64,000 nt of DNA. It comes from JACMLD01 sp038207265. Lineage in GTDB: Bacteria > Bacteroidota > Bacteroidia > Chitinophagales > Chitinophagaceae. A program made the translations under genes and the position numbers. The notes below the pieces were generated by a model that saw only the letters and a program-made list of their open reading frames with translations, did no database searches and was not told the origin of the DNA. Shown here one piece after another: positions 24,869 to 34,434 of this stretch (position 1 is the stretch's first letter; every line of letters begins with the position of its first letter). Location: the NCBI GenBank assembly GCA_038207265.1, contig JBBQZZ010000012.1, positions 62,001 through 126,000 on the forward strand. Direction: 5' to 3'.

Positions 24869-25345
24869 CAGGGTTTCAGTGTTAAATAGGTGAAAAGATA
24901 GTACAAAGCCCATCCGGCAAAACCAATGATCAGTATCCATACCCAGGAAGGAATGCTTTTAGGCGTTTCACTTCCCTCTATTAAAAATAATTTCTGGTCT
25001 CCTTTACCGTAAGCATTAATCATAATTGGCAACACGCCGTCCACCACTGCATTTTCCCGGATACCTTCCACATCAATAGCTGGACCGTTCCTTACTTCAA
25101 AGGGAATAAGCCTGATGCCTTCTTTACCAGTAGGGTCTTTGCTTACAATTTTAAGTATATGTTTACCATCTATCAGTTTACGGGTATCCAGTTCGAAATT
25201 TACCGGTGAAATAAAGGCTGCAACGGGCCGTTCTTCACCATCCCTAAGACTTCATAACTTTTCTAGCCTTAAAGGATTGACGTTTTGGTAAATAAAACTC
25301 CATCAGCTAAATTTTCATCGTTCACTTTAAAATAGGTTGGAGGTA
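24868..25345 (-). pseudogene. Frameshifted C-terminally anchored protein
   Basis: The last 67 codons are a clean frame ending in a membrane anchor (IPSWVWILIIGFAGWALYYL). Upstream, the protein continues without its own start as EERPVAAFISPVNFELDTRK and IRLIPFEVRNGPAIDVEGIR. Then a frame change and stops are needed to reach NDENLADGVLFTKTSI. At least two frameshifts are implied. The ligand is unknown; the layout of a beta-rich periplasmic part followed by one C-terminal helix recalls anchors of membrane cytochromes. Only the coupling to the haemoglobin gene (TGATG) remains functional-looking. Confidence 0.65.
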
Positions 25346-25784
25346 ATAACGCTATCGTCTTTTATTTGATGATCAAAATAATTAATTGAATCTGTCAAAT
25401 AAGCAATTGCATTATCAACTTCTTTTCCGTGCACTACTAGCTCGGAGTCTTTGTGTTTTATTATTTTTCTTAAAAAGTTATACTTTTCTAAAGCATTGGG
25501 TATATTTCTTATTGAGAACATAAGTATTTTAAAATTTACGACACCTGAAGCAACCGGTACAACCAAAACAGGGCAAATTGCATTTTCCACAACGGCATGT
25601 TGTAGTTAGTTAGCGCTGCTAACTTTTCCAGTTTTGCAACCCTTTTTATTAGTGTTTCTTCCTGCTGTTCTTGATTAATCTGGTGGTTTCAATGTTCTAT
25701 TACAACGGCTGCATTCAGGGCATTTGTTGCACATTCGAAAAAATCTGTTGGTACTAAAATGTGTTGCATCTTATTTGCGTTCAT
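25346..25784 (-). pseudogene. Decayed universal stress protein
   Basis: The minus strand starts MNANKMQHILVPTDFFECAT, an UspA N-terminus, but soon meets a stop. Another frame gives VVENAICPVLVVPVASG, the typical end of a first Usp domain, and then RNIPNALEKYNFLRKIIKHK of a second domain. Most of the first domain is deleted. The open stretch of 87 codons within it is a leftover and should not be annotated as a gene. Confidence 0.75.
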
Positions 25785-25894
25785 TTTATCTGGTTCTTAA
25801 TTGCCTACTTAAGTTATTTATTTGTGCATCAGTATAAGAGTCAACACCACAGTTGCTTTTTATAGTTTTTTCATAAATAACGCTGGGCCGCGTG

Positions 25895-27634
25895 TCAGAG
25901 TATCAGTCTCACGCCTCCCAATTCCTCCACCCGGTAACTAAATTTTTCTCCCGGCGAACTGATGAACATAAAATTTTTGGGCACATTCCATTCTTTGCTC
26001 AACTTTTCTATTAAAGGGGGCCCAAATGCCCCAACAATGGTAATATACTCCATCTTTATATAAGGGTATGCTCGGTCAAGTACATCAAAATCATTTAAAA
26101 ACTGCTGTGGTGCAGGCTCGTGTTCTTTTAGTACTGTTACAATTTTTATTCTTTTGGTAATTTCATTTTCCTGCACATAGATCATCACTTTGTTAAGTGT
26201 GGCAATGTCATCTGCTTTAGAAAAAAATATAAACTCCTGCTCATGAAGTTTAGTAATAAAGCGGTTTATCTTTTTACGGCTTACTACAGAAATTTTTCTA
26301 AGTACATCGGTAATATTACGAAGGATGCTTAATGAAAATTCCATAAGATGGTTTCTATTAAGCATGGCATATATCAACAACATGGCAGGTACAAAATATT
26401 GAAGAAAAACTACCAGGTATTCGGGCTTCATTTTTACATTGCCGTACAGCGCAATACAAACTGCCAAGAGTGCCAGCACTACAATAAATGGCGTAGCATA
26501 CACTGGCCTTGGTAATTTAGCTCTCCTTATTTTAAGCATAAGGTTACCAAATGCAAAAAAAGCCATTACCAATAAAAAAGAAAGGGAATAAACACCAGCC
26601 AATGGAGCCAGCTCGCCTTCGGTAACTAATAAAACCGATACGCACAATATAAAAAAGGTTATCATTATACGGTAGCTACTTCCTCTTTTATTTTCTTTTA
26701 AAAAAAACTGCGGCAGTATTCTGTCTAACGCCATACGTTTCATTAATCCATTTACACCCACAAAAGAAGTGAGCACCGCACCGCTTAAAACGGTAACTGC
26801 ATTTATAGAAATTATAGTGGCAACCCAGCTACCGCCAGTTAGCGATGCCATATAGCTAAGTAAGGATTGTTGGTGAGTTTCTACCTGGGCAACAGGCATT
26901 ACTGCAATAGCCAGTAATGCAATTAAGGGATTAAGTACCGAAACCGCAATCCACATATTGCGGAGTGTTTTGGGAAATACGCCCCGCCGCTGCTCCTCTA
27001 CAAAATTAGCAGAACTCTCAAAACCGGATATGCCCAGCATTGCAGCACTAAAACCAAAAAACAGAGTTGTGGCCAAACTGCCGCCTTTAATTGGCAACGA
27101 AAAATTAGCGGAAAAAACAGCCGTGCCATTGTGCATTATAAAAATGAATGCACTTATAATTAAAGTGGCCATTGCTGCCAGATGAAAAAGAAATATTACC
27201 AATGCTACTACAGCACTTTCTGAAATACCGAGTATGGTTAAGCACAGGAATAAAAACAACAATCCAAGTGTTGCAAAGTTAACCTGCAAAGAATGAATGC
27301 TTGTATTCAAGTAGTGCATGGCTTCACTGGCAGAAATTACCGCGGTAGCCATATAAGAAAGAATGGTAAGGCAGGCTGCTACAGATGCATTGCTTTTGCT
27401 GGTGGTATTCAGCAATACATTGTAAGCGCCGCCGTTAAGCGGCAAAGCGCCTACCACCTCGCCATAAATTTTACGAAACAAAAAAAGTACTGCTGCTACC
27501 ATTAATAAAGCAAGCCAGGCGTATTGCCCTGCCATGGCAATGGTAAGTGCAGATACATATAAACAGGAAGATGTAATGTCGTTACCACAAATAGCAGTAG
27601 CCATCCATGTGTTTAGTTTTTTTACAGATTGCAT
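25895..27634 (-). CDS. APC superfamily amino-acid permease
   Basis: A 579-aa transporter with 12 membrane segments of the APC family (start KKLNTWMATAICGNDITSSC; later FGFSAAMLGISGFESSANFV, the conserved helix-6 region). The family moves amino acids or amines with a cation. After the last helix comes a soluble tail of about 150 residues with alternating strands and helices, possibly a regulatory Usp-like domain (VMIYVQENEITKRIKIVTVL). The stop of the upstream MscS gene overlaps its start by one base, so the two are co-translated. The substrate cannot be told. Confidence 0.83.
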   Translation of the reverse strand: MQSVKKLNTWMATAICGNDITSSCLYVSALTIAMAGQYAWLALLMVAAVLFLFRKIYGEVVGALPLNGGAYNVLLNTTSKSNASVAACLTILSYMATAVISASEAMHYLNTSIHSLQVNFATLGLLFLFLCLTILGISESAVVALVIFLFHLAAMATLIISAFIFIMHNGTAVFSANFSLPIKGGSLATTLFFGFSAAMLGISGFESSANFVEEQRRGVFPKTLRNMWIAVSVLNPLIALLAIAVMPVAQVETHQQSLLSYMASLTGGSWVATIISINAVTVLSGAVLTSFVGVNGLMKRMALDRILPQFFLKENKRGSSYRIMITFFILCVSVLLVTEGELAPLAGVYSLSFLLVMAFFAFGNLMLKIRRAKLPRPVYATPFIVVLALLAVCIALYGNVKMKPEYLVVFLQYFVPAMLLIYAMLNRNHLMEFSLSILRNITDVLRKISVVSRKKINRFITKLHEQEFIFFSKADDIATLNKVMIYVQENEITKRIKIVTVLKEHEPAPQQFLNDFDVLDRAYPYIKMEYITIVGAFGPPLIEKLSKEWNVPKNFMFISSPGEKFSYRVEELGGVRLIL

Positions 27635-28473
27635 TAAGCAGTTGGTTGTATAATATGAATATCCCTTTGTGGAAAAGGAATAGAGACGCCTCTTTCAAGA
27701 AAGGCTTTAAAAATTTTATACCGAAGTTCACTTTTTACCTGCTCAACACGAAATATATCTTGCGTCCAGAAAATAAGGTGAAAAATCAAAGCACTATCTC
27801 CAAAATCCTGAAAGCGTATAAAGGGTTTAGTATTTGCAGCTTCGTCATTAAGTACTTCTTTTTGTAAAATTGCACATTCAAATAAGATGGCAGTTACATT
27901 ATCTACATCGCTATCGTAACTAACACCCACTTCTAAATGAAACCTTCTGTCAAAAGCCTGGTGGGTCCAGTTAATTACATTTTCAGTAATAAATTTATGG
28001 TTGGGTACAATTATATTATAGCCATCACGGGTAAGCAGCACAGAGGTACGCAAGTTAATGGTTTGCACTTTTCCAACTATGTTGTCCACTTCCATTATAT
28101 CACCCACTTTCACTTTTCTTTCAAAAAGTATAAACAGGCCTGATATAATATCACTAAAAATATTTTGTAAGCCAAAACCCAGCCCTACCATTAATGCAGC
28201 AGACCCTGCCACCAGAAAAGTAACATCAAAACCCAATAACCTTATGGTTATAGATATGGCAACAACCCAGGCAAAGTATTTTACTAATTGAAATACCGAA
28301 GATCTTGCAGCTTTTTCGGTTAAACTTAGACCGGGCTCGTGTATAAGAATTTTTTTAACCAGGAAAAGGAGCAGCCGTGTTAAAAGGAATACAGATGCCA
28401 GCACTGCCAGCTTTGCAGGGGTAAGCGTAAAGCTGCCCATTTTAAAAATTACTTTGTGCCAAAAATCATTCAT
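27634..28473 (-). CDS. MscS family mechanosensitive channel (short)
   Basis: A 279-aa small-conductance channel with three to four N-terminal helices. The pore-lining glycine/alanine-rich TM3 is followed by the MscS beta-domain (ALMVGLGFGLQNIFSDIISG, FERKVKVGDIMEVDNIVGKV, IIVPNHKFITENVINW). It senses membrane tension and releases solutes on osmotic downshock. Its stop overlaps the start of the permease by one base. It is one of three unrelated-length MscS paralogues within 5 kb. Confidence 0.9.
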   Translation of the reverse strand: MNDFWHKVIFKMGSFTLTPAKLAVLASVFLLTRLLLFLVKKILIHEPGLSLTEKAARSSVFQLVKYFAWVVAISITIRLLGFDVTFLVAGSAALMVGLGFGLQNIFSDIISGLFILFERKVKVGDIMEVDNIVGKVQTINLRTSVLLTRDGYNIIVPNHKFITENVINWTHQAFDRRFHLEVGVSYDSDVDNVTAILFECAILQKEVLNDEAANTKPFIRFQDFGDSALIFHLIFWTQDIFRVEQVKSELRYKIFKAFLERGVSIPFPQRDIHIIQPTA

Positions 28474-28498
28474 TGTTATTTTATTTTACTAAGATTAT

Positions 28499-28813
28499 TT
28501 ATTTTTTATCATTACGCTGGTTTATTACTTTAGTTTTCCTTCTGCGTAAAATCTTCTCCATGGCTTCTACAGCCAATAAAATACTCTCTTCATAAGAAGC
28601 ACTGTTTTTCTTTACAAACTGATTTTCGCCTTTATGCGAAATGTACAATGAGCACAATTTGTTGGAGGGATTATTTTTTGCACCCTCTTTAAGGGAAACA
28701 TCCACTCTTATCATTTCGGGGCTCTGATGAAATAGTTTACTAACTTTTGAGTTGACAAATCTTGTTAATTTTTTTGTTTCCGTAAAATGCACTGTTTGAA
28801 TTGTAATTTTCAT
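28499..28813 (-). CDS. Ribosome hibernation factor HPF/RaiA family
   Basis: A 104-aa protein of the short HPF/YfiA family, which binds stalled 70S ribosomes in stress. I start at the ATG at 28811-28813 (MKITIQTVHFTETKKLTRFV), the usual beginning; the longer upstream frame is hydrophobic and unlike the family. The centre (MIRVDVSLKEGAKNNPSNKL) and the C-terminal helix (LAVEAMEKILRRRKTK) fit. A broken second copy is found at 30905-31176. It sits between two mechanosensitive channel genes, 25 bp from one of them. Confidence 0.82.
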   Translation of the reverse strand: MKITIQTVHFTETKKLTRFVNSKVSKLFHQSPEMIRVDVSLKEGAKNNPSNKLCSLYISHKGENQFVKKNSASYEESILLAVEAMEKILRRRKTKVINQRNDKK

Positions 28814-28915
28814 TGTTAATTTTATTTTGTAAATGAGAATGGGAATTATTATCAAAAGCAATAATAAATTAAACCGCTTGCCCTTATTCCCATCCGTAGA
28901 TATGATTGTTCATGC

Positions 28916-30829
28916 TTATTCATCTTTTTTATGAATGTTAACGTTAAAGTCTGGCGCTTTATAATCTTTGGGCAAATAATCTGCAGGAATAGTAGTGGCA
29001 TTGCCATCTCTCGATGCTCGGTAATGAGGCGATAATATTTCAATACCTGCCTCGTTGCAACAATCCTGAATATTTTGATGTAATTCAGAATAGATAACTG
29101 CCTGTTTATTGGGCTCTCTTGTACAAGCATTGATTTGGTACGATACATAAAAATCATCCAGGCTGGTCTGCAATACAAATGGTTTCGGCTCTTTCAACAA
29201 AAACTCAGTTCTTAAGGCGGCATCTATCAGTGCCTGGTGCATATTCTTCCAAGGCACGTCATAACCGATAGTTACGGTTGTATGCATAATTAAACCATTA
29301 TCCAATGCATCGCTGCTGTAATTAATAGTATGGCTACTCATAACATTAGAATTGGGGATGGATATGATCTCATTTTTAATTGTCCTTACCCTTGTTACAA
29401 GCAATGATTTTTCAATAATATCACCTGTGACATCGCCTATTTTTACACGATCACCAATTTTGAATGCCCTCATATAGGTAAGCACCAATCCTGCTATTAC
29501 ATTACTTAATGAACCAGAAGATCCAAAGGTGAATAATACACCAAGGAAAACAGATACACCTTTAAAAACGGGACTTTCACTTCCGGGCAAATATGGAAAT
29601 ATTACAATAAACATAAAGGCAAATAACAATAGCCTTATAATTTGGTAGGTTGAATTCGCCCAATCCGGATAAAAGCCAGTGAGTGAAAGGTTGCCATTTT
29701 CAATTTCGGTTTTCAAAAAATGAACCCCTTTCAGTACATACCAGAAAATAATAATGATTACAATTACAGTAAATAAGTCGGGAAGATAATTCCAAATGGA
29801 AAAGGCTATTTTCTTTAAAGGTGTTAAAACGAATCCAAACAACGTACCTGCAAAATTTTTTGTCCACGGAAATATCCCAAATAAGACAGGCAATGCAATA
29901 TAAATCAACAAAAGAATTACTACCCATTTTAATATCGAATTCAGAAATACAAGTACGCCTACCTGCCGCTTTGCATCAAATAATGTATAGTTCTTTATCT
30001 TAATGCCATGTATCCGCTTTCCTTCCTGTTGCTGTATTTTATTTCCACTCCACTTAAAAAATCTGTTGCAATAAAAAACTATTATACCTGCAGTAATAAT
30101 TACCAGTAAGGCCAGACCAATCTCTTTGGCAAGAGTTGCAAAGCCGGTTTCATGCTTATATTTGTTTACAGCTTTCCCAATTATTTGTTTATACTTTTCA
30201 GCAAGGGCAATTTTTGAAAGATTATTCCATAACGCATCATTTTCTGAAATACTCATGATAATAGATTCCCCAAAAACTATATCCGAAGTGGTTTCAGTCT
30301 GTACAATTTTTATTGAATCAGTTTTGAACTGATATTGATCAGCCAGCTTATAAATTCGGTTGCTAATTGCTTCTGCCCTGTCATGGGCAGAAAAACTGCC
30401 CAGCTTGCTGTAAATAGTAAAAAGTGTGTCAGTAAAGAATCCCCTTACTGCAAATGATTGTGCCGTCTTTCTTAGGGAATCAATTCTCGCTTTTTTTTCA
30501 TTTAGCCGATTTAATTCCTTTGCATTTAATTGCTGTAATTGCTTTTGTAGCTCTTCCTTTTTTAAGTTATCTGTCGTTCTGAGTGAATTGAGCTGACTTA
30601 CTAATTCAATTTTCTTTACCGAATCCTGTGACCATTGCAATTCTATTTCCTTCAACTTTAGGTTGTACTGCTGTAATATATTGGCATTTACCGAGTCAAT
30701 TTTGTTTAAGCTATCTGTTTGCACTGTTGCTCCCTTTTTTGAAATATCAATTTGCGAAACTGCAGTTGCTGACAGGTGTAAAAGAAAAAGTATAAAAATA
30801 TTTCTGAAAGCGTAGTTGGTCATTTTCAT
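28916..30829 (-). CDS. MscS family channel with long periplasmic coiled-coil
   Basis: A 637-aa channel. A signal peptide (NIFILFLLHLSATAVSQ) precedes about 200 residues of charged coiled-coil (NLKKEELQKQLQQLNAKELN). Four to five helices and the MscS core follow (VFLGVLFTFGSSGSLSNVIA, FKIGDRVKIGDVTGDIIEKS). It resembles MscK-like large channels in layout. It belongs to the cluster of stress genes on the minus strand. The start could be residue 1 or Met3. Confidence 0.88.
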   Translation of the reverse strand: MKMTNYAFRNIFILFLLHLSATAVSQIDISKKGATVQTDSLNKIDSVNANILQQYNLKLKEIELQWSQDSVKKIELVSQLNSLRTTDNLKKEELQKQLQQLNAKELNRLNEKKARIDSLRKTAQSFAVRGFFTDTLFTIYSKLGSFSAHDRAEAISNRIYKLADQYQFKTDSIKIVQTETTSDIVFGESIIMSISENDALWNNLSKIALAEKYKQIIGKAVNKYKHETGFATLAKEIGLALLVIITAGIIVFYCNRFFKWSGNKIQQQEGKRIHGIKIKNYTLFDAKRQVGVLVFLNSILKWVVILLLIYIALPVLFGIFPWTKNFAGTLFGFVLTPLKKIAFSIWNYLPDLFTVIVIIIIFWYVLKGVHFLKTEIENGNLSLTGFYPDWANSTYQIIRLLLFAFMFIVIFPYLPGSESPVFKGVSVFLGVLFTFGSSGSLSNVIAGLVLTYMRAFKIGDRVKIGDVTGDIIEKSLLVTRVRTIKNEIISIPNSNVMSSHTINYSSDALDNGLIMHTTVTIGYDVPWKNMHQALIDAALRTEFLLKEPKPFVLQTSLDDFYVSYQINACTREPNKQAVIYSELHQNIQDCCNEAGIEILSPHYRASRDGNATTIPADYLPKDYKAPDFNVNIHKKDE

Positions 30830-30904
30830 TTTCTTTAATTTTATCGCAGGATTTCAACTCACTGCATATTATTGCAGGTCATTATTCCCGACTGATTTTT
30901 TTAG

Positions 30905-31176
30905 GCATTGGCCTTCCTAATACTTTTCCATTGCCTCCGCAGCAACCCTAACACTTTCTTCCAGTTTGCTGTGGTTTTTTAACGTATTGATTTTCGTTAT
31001 TATTGGCAAGGTAAAGTAAACACCATTTAGTGAAATGATTATTTTTTACCTTTTCCCATAGGAATGTCCAACCTTATAATGTCAGGGCTTTAATGAAATT
31101 TCTTGCCAGCTTTTATATTTACAAAACTCTTATTTTTTGTTTCGGTAAAATGTACTGTTTGAATTTTTATTCTCAT
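30905..31176 (-). pseudogene. Decayed second HPF/RaiA gene
   Basis: From the ATG at 31174-31176 the frame reads MRIKIQTVHFTETKNKSFVN and then KKFH, a stop, SPDIIRLDIPMGKGKK. Further pieces (NENQYVKK, and VRVAAEAMEKY in another frame) follow. These align with the intact HPF at 28499-28813 over its whole length, with stops and frameshifts. It is a dead paralogue of that gene. Confidence 0.8.
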
Positions 31177-31194
31177 TTTATGTATGTCATACTG

Positions 31195-31620
31195 GTTTTT
31201 TAGTTTAATAAAAAGATTGCAATATTTAATATTGTTGCGAAGCAAACCTACAGTATACAAGGGAGTAGTAAATACGCAATTAGTTTCATTTTTTTGAATG
31301 ACTTAAAAGCAGTAGTAAGTAATACTGTAAGCAACAGTACTATATCTATCAATGCAAATAATGGATTTTCCAAATAAAAAATAAGAAACTCCACAACAGG
31401 TTAAGATGAGTTGTAATCCAAATAATTGCAGTAATAATTTATTATTTGAATATTTCTTTTTTGAGGCTGCATCTTACAACAAGCCACTTGTAACACCCGT
31501 TATTAAATATAGCACAGACCAAACAGGCCCAAATATCTAGTTGGGTGGATTTAAGCTTGGTTTATTTAGGGCTAAATACCAGGTGTCTAACCTTTTAAAT
31601 GTAAAGAAACTGTCCAATGC
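31195..31620 (-). pseudogene. Decayed TspO/MBR family membrane protein
   Basis: The minus strand gives RLDTWYLALNKPSLNPPN, a TAG stop where TspO has Trp, then IFGPVWSVLYLITGVTSGLL and another stop. After a frame change ENPLFALIDIVLLLTVLLTT and KLIAYLLLPYTV follow. The motif W-Y-x-x-L-x-K-P-x-x-N-P-P-(W)-x-F-G-P-V-W is diagnostic of TspO, a porphyrin-binding and oxygen/stress-linked membrane protein. At least two stops and one frameshift show that it is inactive. Confidence 0.82.
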
Positions 31621-31667
31621 CAAAACAGATAATTATGCTAAGTATTATTTTAAAATATCTGTACATT

Positions 31668-32570
31668 CTATTTATTGGTAAATGCTACTTTTATTTCAGG
31701 AGCATCTACCAGTTCAAAAGTGGCTGATGCAAACTTAATGTCGCCGTTAGTGGCTTCTACAGCGGTCAATAACCTGTTGAAAAGTTCGTTTTTGGTAACC
31801 CTTCTTTTTTTATAACCTACCACGTACCTCACAGTGTATTCTACCCAATTATCATTGGCAACCAAAGTTACCATAGCACTCGTTTGTGCATCTTCGACCA
31901 TATACTTGTTTACAAGAGCATCCCATTTCTCTTTGGATGTTTCTGTTAGTTCACCTGCTACATCTTTGGCTATCTGTTCAAATAATTGTTTTGCCCTATT
32001 GTAATTGCTTCCATATCGTATGGGCAGTTTCAGTTCATCCCATAAAAAAGGAAAATCGCCAGAATAGTTGAATACAGGTTCTTTCAGTACATAGCTGTTT
32101 GCAATCAGCACAATCCTGCCGTTATACAAGTCGCCGTCCACCCAGCCACCCACTTCCATTAGGGTAGTGCGGAGTACTCCAATGTCAATCACATCGCCTT
32201 TTACACCCCCAAGCTGCACCCTGTCGCCTGTTTTATAAAACCCACCGAACATAATCATCAGCCAGCCCGCCACTGAAGCAATCACTTCCTGTAATGAAAA
32301 GGCGATGCCGGCACCCGCAACACCGAGCGCTACGGTAAGCCCTCCTAGTTTGTTACTGTATACAACAGTAAGCATCAGCGCCATCAGGAAATAGCCTACA
32401 AAATCCAGTAATTTTTTAGTTCTGTGTTTGCTGCTGTGGTCCTCAATGTTGCCAAGCAATCGGGATTTAATGAATTTTATAAGTAACCAAATAAGAATGA
32501 TGCTTATCATTACAGCAACAATTTTTCCTATGGGGCTATTGAAAAGCCATTTATCTATAAAGCCATTCAT
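31668..32570 (-). CDS. MscS family mechanosensitive channel (300 aa)
   Basis: A 300-aa channel with N-terminal helices, the MscS TM3 (VALGVAGAGIAFSLQEVIAS) and beta-domain (FYKTGDRVQLGGVKGDVIDI, GRIVLIANSYVLKEPVFNYS). The C-terminal cytoplasmic part is longer than in minimal MscS. It is 3 bp downstream of the GNAT-nitrilase fusion gene on the same strand, so the two are probably one operon. Third MscS paralogue in this stretch. Confidence 0.88.
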   Translation of the reverse strand: MNGFIDKWLFNSPIGKIVAVMISIILIWLLIKFIKSRLLGNIEDHSSKHRTKKLLDFVGYFLMALMLTVVYSNKLGGLTVALGVAGAGIAFSLQEVIASVAGWLMIMFGGFYKTGDRVQLGGVKGDVIDIGVLRTTLMEVGGWVDGDLYNGRIVLIANSYVLKEPVFNYSGDFPFLWDELKLPIRYGSNYNRAKQLFEQIAKDVAGELTETSKEKWDALVNKYMVEDAQTSAMVTLVANDNWVEYTVRYVVGYKKRRVTKNELFNRLLTAVEATNGDIKFASATFELVDAPEIKVAFTNK

Positions 32571-32573
32571 ATA

Positions 32574-34091
32574 TTAAGACAATTTTTTTACTTCATAAAA
32601 ATCCTTTCTTCTGTCTTTTAAATTTCTTACACTTCCATAAGTATGTAATTCATCTAATAATTTTAAATCCACATCCGAAATCAACACCATTTCTGTGTTG
32701 GCTGTAGCTTCACTTTTAACAGCGTTGGATGGGAAAGCAAAATCGCTGGGAGTAAAAACTGCCGACTGTGAATATTGAATGTCTAAATTCTCTATTTTGG
32801 GTAAGATGCCAACGCTACCTGTAATAGCAACAAAGCATTCATTCTCTATCGCCCTTGCCTGTGCGCACAAACGAACCCTTAAATAGGAGTTGTGAGTATC
32901 GGTTAGATAAGGAACAAATAGAATCTGCACACCTTCATCAGCCAATAGCCGTGATAGTTCTGGAAACTCAACATCATAACAAATCAACACTCCAATTTTT
33001 CCTGAATCGGTATCAAAGGATTGCAATGAATTACCACCTTTTAAACCCCAAAATTTTTCTTCGTCAGGAGTTACATGTAGTTTTTGATACATTTCCACTT
33101 TCCCGCTTCTGTGGCATACATATCCAACATTCTTCAATGTATTATTTTCATACAAGGGCATACTGCCAGCAATAATATTTACATTATAGCTCACTGCAAA
33201 TTCACTGAATTTATCCCTTATCTGATGGGTATATTGTGCCATTGCCCTCATTGCATCAGATTCATTCATAGTGTTAAATTCTGCCATCAGTGGCCCATTG
33301 AAATATTCCGGGAATAACACAAAATCCGCTTTGTAGTTGGAAATCGAATCAATAAAATATTCTGCTTGTTGAAACAACTCTTCCAAAGAATTATATAAAC
33401 GCATTTTCCATTGCACCAATCCTAAGCGTACATTTTTTCTTAACCTGTTACTCTGGAGATATTCTGCCCTATAATAAACATTATCCCATTGCAATAAAGT
33501 GGCAAATTCCTGGCTTTCGTTATCTTCAGGCATGTAATTTTTCAATACTTTCTTTACATGAAAATCATTACTTAGCTGAAAAGATAATACAGGGTCATAA
33601 ATTTCTTTCAGCTTTACTTTCTGAATGTATTCTTTCGGCTTTAGCTCCGCCGCACAAGTATGATAGTTTGGAATTCGTCCTCCAAATATAATTGCCTTTA
33701 AGTTCAGCTTTTCGCAAAGTTCTTTTCGGGCATCATATAGTCTTCGTCCTAAACGCAAGCCCCTGAAGTCTGGGTGAATAAAAACTTCTATACCGTAAAG
33801 TACATCACCTTTTTCAGTATGAGATGAAAATGTATAATTACCCGTTATTTGCTTATAGGTATGGTCGTCACCATAGTCGTCATATTTTACAATTATTGAC
33901 AAGGCACAACCGACCACTTTATCATCCGCAATAATTACAAACTGCCCGTTAGGAAATTTATTTATTAATTTTTCAATGACTGCCTCGCTCCAATAACTGC
34001 CTGTCCAGTTAATATAGGCAGCTTTCATGGCTTCGAGCAATTGTTTGTAGTGTGAAGTGTTTAGATTTAATAATTCAATTTTGTTAATCAT
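32574..34091 (-). CDS. GNAT acetyltransferase fused to carbon-nitrogen hydrolase
   Basis: A 505-aa two-domain protein. Residues 1-190 are a GNAT acetyltransferase (KVVGCALSIIVKYDDYGDDH, GIEVFIHPDFRGLRLGRRLY with the acetyl-CoA loop). Residues about 215-500 are a nitrilase-fold amidohydrolase with catalytic Glu in VLFPEYFNGPLM, Lys in YQKLHVTPDEEKFW and Cys in IGVLICYDVEFPELSRLL. The fusion is known in several phyla; the substrate is uncertain but probably an amide or polyamine derivative. It precedes an MscS gene by 3 bp. Confidence 0.88.
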   Translation of the reverse strand: MINKIELLNLNTSHYKQLLEAMKAAYINWTGSYWSEAVIEKLINKFPNGQFVIIADDKVVGCALSIIVKYDDYGDDHTYKQITGNYTFSSHTEKGDVLYGIEVFIHPDFRGLRLGRRLYDARKELCEKLNLKAIIFGGRIPNYHTCAAELKPKEYIQKVKLKEIYDPVLSFQLSNDFHVKKVLKNYMPEDNESQEFATLLQWDNVYYRAEYLQSNRLRKNVRLGLVQWKMRLYNSLEELFQQAEYFIDSISNYKADFVLFPEYFNGPLMAEFNTMNESDAMRAMAQYTHQIRDKFSEFAVSYNVNIIAGSMPLYENNTLKNVGYVCHRSGKVEMYQKLHVTPDEEKFWGLKGGNSLQSFDTDSGKIGVLICYDVEFPELSRLLADEGVQILFVPYLTDTHNSYLRVRLCAQARAIENECFVAITGSVGILPKIENLDIQYSQSAVFTPSDFAFPSNAVKSEATANTEMVLISDVDLKLLDELHTYGSVRNLKDRRKDFYEVKKLS

Positions 34092-34434
34092 AACTTATAC
34101 TTTAAATCGATTACATCTTTTGTTTCTAATAGTAATTTCAGTTGGCTTTATAAACCCCATTGAATCATGATAAATTTGTTGTAAACTTATTTATCAAATA
34201 ATTTCTTTTGTAGTGTTTGATGAATCAATAGCGTAAAGATTACGGTTTTCAAGCAGAAAAGATACACCGATAATGCCACGCATCCTCTTAGAAAAAAGCC
34301 TCATTTTTCATTTTACTGTTTTATATATAGTTGATGGTTTTGTATATCTCAAAACGGTTGTATTGTAAGAGGGCAATAAAGCTGAACCTCTTCCACAAAA
34401 AATGCTCCCTTAGTATTATTAATTCAGGTGTGAG

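Noticed and set aside
25327..25590. 87-aa open frame as a separate gene
   Set aside because: It is an internal piece of a decayed universal stress protein whose other parts lie in different frames upstream.
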